From CAYHGV01 sp964356135 (GTDB taxonomy: Bacteria > Hydrothermota > Tepidihabitantia > CAYHGV01), in contig CAYHGV010000004.1 of NCBI GenBank assembly GCA_964356135.1, forward strand, positions 1 to 49,099: a stretch of 49,099 nucleotides of DNA. The letters run 5' to 3'. A program made the position numbers and the translations under genes. Below the pieces are notes generated by a model, which had not been told where the DNA came from, made no database searches, and was given only the letters and a program-made list of their open reading frames with translations. Below, in pieces: positions 42,489 to 49,099 of this stretch (within the stretch, counting starts at the first letter, position 1; the number at the start of each line of letters is the position of its first letter).

Positions 42489-42547
42489 CGCAGATAATCT
42501 TTGATGCGAAGCATAGCGACCACTACCTTTTTGGACAGAGTTTTGTT

Positions 42548-45103
42548 TTAGCGCACCCGAATCGCCTTTTGAATCACAGTTTTTTCTAAAACCTGGAGTT
42601 TGCAGAAGTAGACTCCGGCCGGAACCTTTCGGCCGGCATCATCTCTTCCATCCCAGAGAAGCGTATAGAGTCCTGGTTTGGGATTTAATACTTTGGTAAA
42701 ATCCCGGACTGCCCGACCGGTTAGATCGTAGATGCGCAGACTGGGGTTGGCGGTTGTTCCCGAGACCTGGTATTGAATGACGGTTTGATTGTGGAACGGA
42801 CTCGGGGAGCAGGGGCGCAGCTCGCAGAAAAAGTTGGTTGAAACCGGCGGCTCTTCCGCTACCGAACTTTCCCGTAAATAGATCGCCTCGGCTGAATCCC
42901 CGTTTTCGAGAAGGCGTGCCAGGCTTGAGCCGCCGACAAAGGCGAAGGCAACGACGGTTGAGTCGGCCGGTCCTAAATCGAACGGACCGGCGGAGACGAT
43001 TACCGAGACATCGGTATCGGCGAGCGCAGCGATTTTGTTAACACCGTTCATGAATTGGAACTGGGCATTATCCGACATCCCGCCCGATGGATAGACAAAA
43101 GTAGCATTGTCGAAAACACTCACATTTTTCGCGGTCGTCGGGGCTAACAGTTTAATGCCGATATGGGGATTGGTGTTAGCCACGCGCCAGACATAGGCGA
43201 GTCGTGCGCTGTCATCGATACCGCCGTTATTGGCACCGGCATCGGTCATATCGAAATCGGCAAACTCGGCGGCATAGAGGCCATTGAGTGGAAGGCTATC
43301 ATTATTTTTGAACGTATACTCAAGGATGACACAATCGTTGTAGACGGTATTGCTGTAAGCCATACTTCGCTGTTTCACCGATAATCCTTTCGGCGCGGGA
43401 TGGCCGCGGTCATCATAAAAACCGACGATCTCCTGGTCCGACCGTTCGGGCGGCTGGATAAACCTTAATCTGCCGTCGGGATTGGTCGAAACCAGAAAAT
43501 CCCCATCATTTCTGCCGCTCGGTCCGTAGTAGTTATCGACCAGGTAGTTGACGCTTGAGCCCACCGCCAGGCTCGCATAGTAGAGCCAATTTTCGCTGCT
43601 TTTGGTATATTTGAATCCGGTGCCGTTGCTCCGGTCGGAATTCAAAAAGCCGATGGCGCCATTTTCGGTAACGGTCAAAATACAACTGCCGATATTGTGG
43701 TCAGCGTAGGCATAGCGTGTGGTGACACCGCTGCCGACATACATATAGGCAGACATCGGTAGAGCGGAATTGGAAATCGTGTTGACTCCGCAGGAAGTAT
43801 ACGCGCCGGAATTGGAGTGGCTGTTGGGATTGGTAAAGGCAGAATCGAAACCGGTGTTGTTCGTGGCACCGGGAAACGGGTCGCCGGCATTACCGGCATC
43901 GGTGCCGCTGTACAAAGCATCCTGACCATCTGCCTGTTCAAGCGCAACACCGTAGGGAGGTCCGCCACCGGCGTTTACCAGGTTATAGTTCCGGCGGGCA
44001 GCAATGATGTTTTCGTCTATATGGTAAATGAAAAAACCGGAACCGAGCAACCGCTGGTCGAACTTAATTTTCTGGCGATTTTCAATCAAGAAATACTCTT
44101 TAGCCGGAGTCCCGCCTGCCGGGAGTTTATATGCTGCCGGGTTGTCTTCAATCTGTTTTAATTCGTAGGTATTCGCACTGGTCACGACCGTTGGACTCAA
44201 CCAGCCCATATCCATTTTCCCCCAGACCGAGAGGTGGGTTGGAGACCAGGGGCTTGACCAGTCTCCACCCCAGGAACCGCCCGCCATCAAACACCAGAGT
44301 CCTAACCCGGAGCCGCCGCCGTCGGTATCGTAGAGGTCGGGTAACCCCAGGGCATGACCCCATTCGTGACAGAAGACACCAATGCAGCACATTTCCCCAT
44401 TATTGGAAACCCCACTCCGCTCCGGGTCTACCGTGTAGAGGCTGATTTTGATGTACTGGCCGGGGTGATGAGGGTCAGGGTCGTTGGTTGTAATGAAGGG
44501 CTGTAACGACGACATATGGGACCAGATATCCTCGCCGTCACCGGTCTCCTCCATTCCTTTGCCGGCATGGACAACCGTGAAACAGTCGACAAATCCGTCA
44601 GCGTTGTTATCGAAATCGGCATAATTGACCACCGGGTCCGACTTGAGCGCTGCTTCACGGATCAAACTGGCCGGGTCGCCGGTGGACATACCGTAGTGGG
44701 CTTTGTTGGAATCGGCAGAAAACCAGCCGTAGACCGTGCCGGCGAGGGTGAGTTGATTGTAGGATATTTCCTTATAATAGTCGGTAGCAGTGCCCGACGG
44801 CCAGGTTCCGAAAAGCATGGTCTGGAAATCATTTTTAGGATAGGTGCTGTCGAGGTCAGCGTATTTCATCAATACAACCGGGAAATTTTTGGTGCCGGAG
44901 ACGAGGGTGATAAAACCGGTCTCAATGCTATTGAACATTCCTTTTTTGCCTGCGTCGCGGACCGGGTCAGAGGGAATATCGATTCCCAAAGCGTGCCGTT
45001 TCGCAAGCACTTCTTTTGGTATTTTTACGCCCGGCAGCGGCGGCATTGCCCAGACGGTTACGATACCAAAGCTAATTAATAGAGAAATAATTTTAATAAC
45101 CAT
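42548..45103 (-). CDS. secreted M6-family (immune inhibitor A-like) metalloprotease with sorting domain
   Basis: An 851-residue extracellular zinc protease. A signal peptide (about 1-19) is followed by a propeptide-like segment and the M6 catalytic domain. The zinc motif is HEWGHALGLPDLYD (H246, H250 and the downstream D), with HAGKGMEETGDGEDIWSHMS upstream, as in immune inhibitor A and related proteases. A beta-rich middle and a FlgD-like sorting domain follow (SPFHNQTVIQYQV, IYDLTGRAVRDF, GVYFCKLQVLEKTVIQKAIR). It is probably exported by the same pathway as the other sorting-domain proteins here and used for scavenging extracellular protein. ATG 45103 follows AAGGAGG. Confidence 0.9.
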   Translation of the reverse strand: MVIKIISLLISFGIVTVWAMPPLPGVKIPKEVLAKRHALGIDIPSDPVRDAGKKGMFNSIETGFITLVSGTKNFPVVLMKYADLDSTYPKNDFQTMLFGTWPSGTATDYYKEISYNQLTLAGTVYGWFSADSNKAHYGMSTGDPASLIREAALKSDPVVNYADFDNNADGFVDCFTVVHAGKGMEETGDGEDIWSHMSSLQPFITTNDPDPHHPGQYIKISLYTVDPERSGVSNNGEMCCIGVFCHEWGHALGLPDLYDTDGGGSGLGLWCLMAGGSWGGDWSSPWSPTHLSVWGKMDMGWLSPTVVTSANTYELKQIEDNPAAYKLPAGGTPAKEYFLIENRQKIKFDQRLLGSGFFIYHIDENIIAARRNYNLVNAGGGPPYGVALEQADGQDALYSGTDAGNAGDPFPGATNNTGFDSAFTNPNSHSNSGAYTSCGVNTISNSALPMSAYMYVGSGVTTRYAYADHNIGSCILTVTENGAIGFLNSDRSNGTGFKYTKSSENWLYYASLAVGSSVNYLVDNYYGPSGRNDGDFLVSTNPDGRLRFIQPPERSDQEIVGFYDDRGHPAPKGLSVKQRSMAYSNTVYNDCVILEYTFKNNDSLPLNGLYAAEFADFDMTDAGANNGGIDDSARLAYVWRVANTNPHIGIKLLAPTTAKNVSVFDNATFVYPSGGMSDNAQFQFMNGVNKIAALADTDVSVIVSAGPFDLGPADSTVVAFAFVGGSSLARLLENGDSAEAIYLRESSVAEEPPVSTNFFCELRPCSPSPFHNQTVIQYQVSGTTANPSLRIYDLTGRAVRDFTKVLNPKPGLYTLLWDGRDDAGRKVPAGVYFCKLQVLEKTVIQKAIRVR

Positions 45104-45159
45104 GTTTCCTCCTTAAAGTAGTTAAATAGTTAAAATATTCATTCATACCGTCGCAGAGG

Positions 45160-47916
45160 TTAGCGGAGTTTTTTCTTTTCATTCAGTACAGCATGGGCAG
45201 CGGCTAACCGGGCGATCGGCACCCGGAACGGTGAGCAGGAGACATAGTCCATTCCTGCCTTGTGACAGAAATCGATCGATTTTGGCTCGCCGCCGTGCTC
45301 GCCGCAGATACCGACTTCGAGGTCGGCACGCGTCTTTCTGCCCCGCTCGATACCGATTTTGATCAGTTCGCCGATTCCGGTCTGGTCGATCGACTGGAAC
45401 GGGTCGCCGGGGATAAGCCCCTTTTTGATATACTCGGGGAGAAAAGCGCCGGAATCGTCACGGGAAAAACCGAACCCCATCTGCGTGAGATCGTTGGTGC
45501 CGTAGGAGAAGAACTCGGCAACCCGGGCGATTTCGTTTGCCACCAGGCAGGCGCGCGGGATTTCAATCATCGTCCCGTACATATGCTTGATGGTTTTTAT
45601 CTTGTATTTGGCGAGCACTTCTTTATAGACCTTCTCGACGATCACCCGCTGGTTTTCTAATTCTTTGACTTCGGCGACGACCGGCACCATGATTTCGGGG
45701 TAGGGGTTTTTCTTTTCTTTCATTAATTCTGCTGCCGCTTCGAAAATTGCCCGGACTTGCATCTCCGAGACTTCAGGATAGGTTACACCGAGTCGCACTC
45801 CGCGGTGTCCCATCATCGGGTTGGTTTCGTGGAGCAGTTCGGCTCGAGCCGACAGCTCAGTAATCGAGACATTCAAGTCCCGAGCAAGTTGTTCAAGCTT
45901 CGCCGGTTCGCGCGGGACAAATTCGTGTAACGGCGGGTCGAGGAGCCGAATTACCACCGGATAGCCGTCCATCGCCTCGAGGGTGGCTTTGATATCTTTT
46001 TTCACGTAAGGGAACAGTTCATCCAGGGCTCGGCGCCGTTCCTCTTCGGTTTTGGAGATAATCATTTTACGCAAGCGGAACAGCGGTTCTTCCGAACCTT
46101 TGCCATAGAACATATGCTCGGTTCGAAACAGGCCGATGCCGCGTGCGCCAAACTGTCGCGCCCGTTTGGCATCTTCGGGCGTATCGGCATTGGCGCGGAT
46201 ACCGAGCCGTTTTACCGAATCGCAGACCTTCAAAAATTCGAATAACAGTTTATTTTCTTCCGAGGCGTCGAGCATCGGCAGCTTGCCGTCGTAGACATTC
46301 CCTTTCGTGCCGTTGAGCGTAATCCAGTCGCCTTCCTTCAAAATCTTATCGCCGACCGAAAGCTCTTTTTTCTCGGCATCAACATGCAGGGCACCGCAGC
46401 CGACGATACAGCTCTTGCCCCAGCCGCGGGCGACGAGCGCTGCATGGGAGGTCATACCGCCGCGCGCGGTTAAAATCGCCTGGGCGGCACGCATCCCTTC
46501 GACATCTTCGGGATTGGTCTCTTCCCGAACGAGAATCACTTTCTTGCCCTGCTTGGCTCCGGCAACCGCATCCTGGGCGCTGAAGACAATCTGGCCGGCG
46601 GCTCCGCCCGGTCCGGCCGGCAGACCTTTGGCTAACGGCCGCAAGCCCAGCTCGGCTTTGGGGTTGATGATCGGATGGAGCAGTTCATCGATCTGTTCGG
46701 GCGAGACGCGCAGGACCGCTGCTTGTTTGGCGATGAGTCCTTCTTTGAGCATATCCATCGCCATCCGGACGGCGGCCGGACCATTACGCTTTCCGACTCG
46801 ACACTGGAGCATGAAGAGTTTTCCTTTTTCTATCGTGAACTCAATATCCTGCATATCGCGGTAGTGTTTCTCCAGCCGTTGTTCGTATTTAACCAACTCC
46901 TGGTAGAGCTTGGACATTTTCGTTTCGAGGGTGTCGAGGTTCTTGTTGTACTCCGATTTTGAATACTCGTTGATCGGTGCCGGCGTCCTGATCCCGGCGA
47001 CCACATCTTCGCCCTGGGCGTTCAGCAGGTATTCACCGTAGAAATTTTTTTCACCGTTACCGGGGTTGCGGGTGAAGCCAACGCCGGTTGCCGAATCGCT
47101 CCCTAAATTACCAAAGACCATCGCCTGGACGGTCACCGCGGTTCCCCAGTCGTCGGGGATGCCTTCGATTCTTCGGTAGCTGACCGCCCGCTTGCCGTTC
47201 CAGGAAGCGAAGACCGCACCAATACCACCCCATAATTGTTTTGCGGCATCGTCGGGAAACTCTTCTTTAAAAACCTTTTTTATTCGCCATTTAAAGAGAG
47301 CGCAGAGCTCTTTTAAATCGTCACCGGTTAAATCGGTATCGCTTCGGTAGCCTTTCGCCTGTTTCATATCTGCCATAATCTGTTCGAGCTGGCGGCGGAT
47401 TCCGGATTCGTCATCGGCCGGTTCAAGCGGACCGTGCGGCTCGTTCCGAGCCGAGTCCGAGCGTGCCTTTTCCATCACGACATCAGAGAACATCATAATC
47501 AGCCGGCGGTAGGCGTCGTAGACGAAGCGCCGGCTGCCGCTCCGTTTTATCAACCCGGGGATGGTCTTTTCGGTTAAGCCGATGTTGAGCACCGTCTCCA
47601 TCATTCCCGGCATCGATGCGCGGGCACCGGACCGGACCGAAACCAAGAGCGGGTTTTGGGCACTGCCAAACTTCCGGCCTAAGAGAGCTTCGGTCCATTT
47701 CAGCGTTTTTTCGACCTCGGGTTTTAAATTTTTGGGAAAGGTTTTTTTGTGCTGGTAATAGTAGTTACAGACCTCGGTCGTAATCGTAAAACCGGGCGGA
47801 ACCGGAATCCCGATATTGGTCATTTCGGCTAAGTTCGCACCTTTACCACCGAGCAGCGCTTTCATCTTCGCTGTGCCGTCTGCTTTTTTACCACCGAATC
47901 GGTACACCAATTTCAT
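45160..47916 (-). CDS. ppdK: pyruvate, phosphate dikinase
   Basis: A 918-residue enzyme that reversibly converts pyruvate, ATP and phosphate into PEP, AMP and pyrophosphate. The N-terminal ATP-grasp domain is visible (LLGGKGANLAEMTNIGIPVP, SVRSGARASMPGMMETVLN). The swivelling phosphohistidine domain carries catalytic H491 (GGMTSHAALVARGWGKS). The C-terminal TIM barrel has GARGIGLFRTEHMF, FSYGTNDLTQ and the closing GICGEHGG with the general-acid cysteine. It is slightly longer than the usual 870-890. ATG 47916 has a strong AAGGAGG. With pckG it allows PEP synthesis, or PPi-based glycolysis in reverse. Confidence 0.97.
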   Translation of the reverse strand: MKLVYRFGGKKADGTAKMKALLGGKGANLAEMTNIGIPVPPGFTITTEVCNYYYQHKKTFPKNLKPEVEKTLKWTEALLGRKFGSAQNPLLVSVRSGARASMPGMMETVLNIGLTEKTIPGLIKRSGSRRFVYDAYRRLIMMFSDVVMEKARSDSARNEPHGPLEPADDESGIRRQLEQIMADMKQAKGYRSDTDLTGDDLKELCALFKWRIKKVFKEEFPDDAAKQLWGGIGAVFASWNGKRAVSYRRIEGIPDDWGTAVTVQAMVFGNLGSDSATGVGFTRNPGNGEKNFYGEYLLNAQGEDVVAGIRTPAPINEYSKSEYNKNLDTLETKMSKLYQELVKYEQRLEKHYRDMQDIEFTIEKGKLFMLQCRVGKRNGPAAVRMAMDMLKEGLIAKQAAVLRVSPEQIDELLHPIINPKAELGLRPLAKGLPAGPGGAAGQIVFSAQDAVAGAKQGKKVILVREETNPEDVEGMRAAQAILTARGGMTSHAALVARGWGKSCIVGCGALHVDAEKKELSVGDKILKEGDWITLNGTKGNVYDGKLPMLDASEENKLLFEFLKVCDSVKRLGIRANADTPEDAKRARQFGARGIGLFRTEHMFYGKGSEEPLFRLRKMIISKTEEERRRALDELFPYVKKDIKATLEAMDGYPVVIRLLDPPLHEFVPREPAKLEQLARDLNVSITELSARAELLHETNPMMGHRGVRLGVTYPEVSEMQVRAIFEAAAELMKEKKNPYPEIMVPVVAEVKELENQRVIVEKVYKEVLAKYKIKTIKHMYGTMIEIPRACLVANEIARVAEFFSYGTNDLTQMGFGFSRDDSGAFLPEYIKKGLIPGDPFQSIDQTGIGELIKIGIERGRKTRADLEVGICGEHGGEPKSIDFCHKAGMDYVSCSPFRVPIARLAAAHAVLNEKKKLR

Positions 47917-47942
47917 GTAAGCCTCCTTGTAGCTTTTATTTT

Positions 47943-48164
47943 TTATCGGCGCGCAAATAGATTGACGATGACCGTCAAAAACAGTGAAAGAACCAGGCTT
48001 GAAACTAAAGGGATGTAGATGGTTACGCCCGGTTTGGTAATGAGAATATCACCGGGGAGCTTGACAATACCTACCTTCCCTAAAACGACAATGCCCAAAC
48101 CTACTACAACGATAAAAAATCCCAAAAATAGTAAAGTTTTACCGAAGAGAGAAAATTCAGTCAC
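47943..48164 (-). CDS. DUF2905 small membrane protein
   Basis: A 73-residue protein with two transmembrane helices (TLLFLGFFIVVVGLGIVVLG and IPLVSSLVLSLFLTVIVNLF) separated by the conserved KLPGDILI loop that defines DUF2905. Function is unknown. It overlaps the upstream DUF2007 gene by 8 bases and probably belongs to the same transcript. Confidence 0.88.
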   Translation of the reverse strand: MTEFSLFGKTLLFLGFFIVVVGLGIVVLGKVGIVKLPGDILITKPGVTIYIPLVSSLVLSLFLTVIVNLFARR

Positions 48165-48393
48165 TCTTGTCTTCGCCGGCGAGGAAAACGACTAACAGTT
48201 CCTGTGCCCGTGGCAGGTCCTCTTCGGCAACCAAAATCTCACCCCAGTCCGGCCGCATCGCCAGTGCGATGCTGTCATACATCGGAATCTGATATGATTT
48301 TAAAATCACAAACAGCCCATCGCCTTCCAAAAATCCTTTGAGCAACTGGGCTTCAATCTCAGTCTTTGGTTTATAGAGTACAACTGTAGCCAT
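48157..48393 (-). CDS. DUF2007 putative signal-transducing protein
   Basis: A 78-residue cytoplasmic protein with the DUF2007 pattern: an opening strand VVLYKPKTEIEAQLLKGFLE, a central ILVAEEDLPRAQELL, and the family's ferredoxin-like fold related to PII-type signalling proteins. Its role is not established. The ATG lies 5 bases after a TATAGT -10 box with no Shine-Dalgarno, so its mRNA should be leaderless. DUF2905 overlaps its end. Confidence 0.82.
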   Translation of the reverse strand: MATVVLYKPKTEIEAQLLKGFLEGDGLFVILKSYQIPMYDSIALAMRPDWGEILVAEEDLPRAQELLVVFLAGEDKSD

Positions 48394-48398
48394 ATTTT

Positions 48399-48426
48399 AC
48401 TATAGCCGATAGCCTGTGCCTGTCAA
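48399..48426 (-). promoter_or_regulatory. promoter of the DUF2007-DUF2905 pair, predicted leaderless
   Basis: On the minus strand, TTGACA (48426-48421), a 16-base spacer and TATAGT (48404-48399). ATG 48393 starts 5 bases later. Confidence 0.75.
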
Positions 48427-48490
48427 GGATGGTGGGATTACACCTGGAACGTAACTCCGCGCCTCTATCCGTGTATCTCCGTGTTGAATA

Positions 48491-48961
48491 CTACGGTCGG
48501 GAAAGGTCAATTGACAGTATCGTTACACGCTCTCCTCGATAAACGGTTTTCTCTAACACCTGCCAGCCCCGGTTTTCATAAAACCCGGCATGGGGTTTGA
48601 GGGTAAAAAGGTAGAGTGTTTGCACCCCTAATGCCCGTGCCTGCGCGGTTGCCCTCTCGACCAACTTCTCGGCAAGGCCGGTGTTCCGGTATTCAGGCAG
48701 CACATAAAGCGATGCCAGCCAGGGGGTATACTCCATCCGCGTATCCATATCATATTCTTCAAGACTTACTGTGCCGATGAGCATATCGTTTTCAACTGCA
48801 ACCAAAGTTAACGGCACCCGGTCGGTATTGATATTTTTCTTGAGAGGGCCGACCAGGTCCTCAACCGTCCGTTTGGGATAGAGATACCCCCACTCGGCGT
48901 GAATCAATCGAGCAAGGTCAGGGATGAACTGCGGCTTTTCTTTCAGGTACGTAATCTCCAC
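48491..48961 (-). CDS. GNAT-family N-acetyltransferase
   Basis: A 156-residue acetyl-CoA-dependent acyltransferase. The GNAT core is clear: LTLVAVENDMLIGTVSL (strands 2-4), WLASLYVLPEYRNTGLAEKL with the R/QxxGxG/A-type acetyl-CoA loop (RNTGLA), then LYLFTLKPHAGFYENRGWQV. The substrate is unknown. The GTG start at 48961 lies 6 bases after a TACCCT -10-like box. Confidence 0.88.
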   Translation of the reverse strand: MEITYLKEKPQFIPDLARLIHAEWGYLYPKRTVEDLVGPLKKNINTDRVPLTLVAVENDMLIGTVSLEEYDMDTRMEYTPWLASLYVLPEYRNTGLAEKLVERATAQARALGVQTLYLFTLKPHAGFYENRGWQVLEKTVYRGERVTILSIDLSRP

Positions 48962-48967
48962 AGATTG

Positions 48968-48995
48968 AGGGTAGTAAAAAAAATGGCCGTGTCAA
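48968..48995 (-). promoter_or_regulatory. possible promoter of the GNAT gene, leaderless spacing
   Basis: On the minus strand, TTGACA (48995-48990), a 16-base spacer and TACCCT (48973-48968), a weak -10. The GTG start follows 6 bases later. The spacing, not the -10 sequence, supports it. Beyond it, to the window end, only a short GCCGT...ACGGC stem is seen. Confidence 0.45.
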
Positions 48996-49099
48996 ACGGC
49001 TGTAGCAAGACTCAGGCTAATTATAAAACCAACCAAAAACCAGCCTGGAGCTTGTCTAAAAACTCTCAGTAATCTTTGATTTTTCCGTAGTAAAGTCTT

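Overview
The window is bacterial chromosome, not plasmid or phage. It carries dnaA, dnaN, smc and ftsY together with secreted proteins that end in FlgD-like / type IX-style C-terminal sorting domains and with beta-barrel outer-membrane-like proteins. That combination fits a diderm of the FCB superphylum or a neighbouring candidate phylum; WOR-3 (Stahlbacteria)-like genomes come to mind, but the placement is an inference from gene content. Base composition is moderate, except for a clearly AT-richer stretch at about 1-1620.

Layout: 81-1262 is an orphan zincin-like gene. 1672-6053 holds smc and ftsY. 6318-12144 holds metal-related YHS proteins, a Lon-like protease, a copper-type P1B ATPase and the broken tail of a second ATPase. 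12190-14035 is an accessory patch with an AbiE-type toxin-antitoxin pair and the remnant of a sorting domain. 14186-16317 is a minus-strand operon with a plastocyanin-like cupredoxin, a beta-barrel, a small periplasmic protein and a small membrane protein. 16572-16626 carries two parS-like sites beside a Mut7-C RNase gene. 17133-20805 holds a polytopic membrane protein and an isolated hypF. 20806-22600 is a probable replication-origin region: DnaA boxes on both sides of dnaA, then dnaN.

24093-24175 is tRNA-Leu(CAA), flanked by fragments of itself. Then come GTP-type PEP carboxykinase, a bidirectional terminator pair, and two very large paralogous secreted proteins (26422-32567). 32879-36882 holds a barrel, a TPR protein, two lipoproteins and a DUF192 protein. 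36931-41036 is a two-gene module: a single-chain PD-(D/E)XK nuclease/N6-adenine methyltransferase and an overlapping DprA/SLOG-fold protein. 41041-48961, all minus strand, holds a free-Met-sulfoxide-reductase-like GAF protein, an EamA transporter, a secreted M6 metalloprotease, pyruvate phosphate dikinase, two small DUF proteins and a GNAT.

Two patterns cut across the window. First, many genes have a TTGAC(A/T/G)-16/17-TATAAT-type promoter whose -10 ends only 5-7 bases before the start codon, with no Shine-Dalgarno site, which predicts leaderless mRNAs. Second, intergenic spaces repeatedly carry an inverted-repeat family (arms AACCACGAAA or AACCACAGAT) with copy-specific central hairpins. The PEP carboxykinase and pyruvate phosphate dikinase suggest active PEP/pyruvate interconversion. 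The best candidate for an undescribed functional unit is the nuclease-methyltransferase plus SLOG pair.
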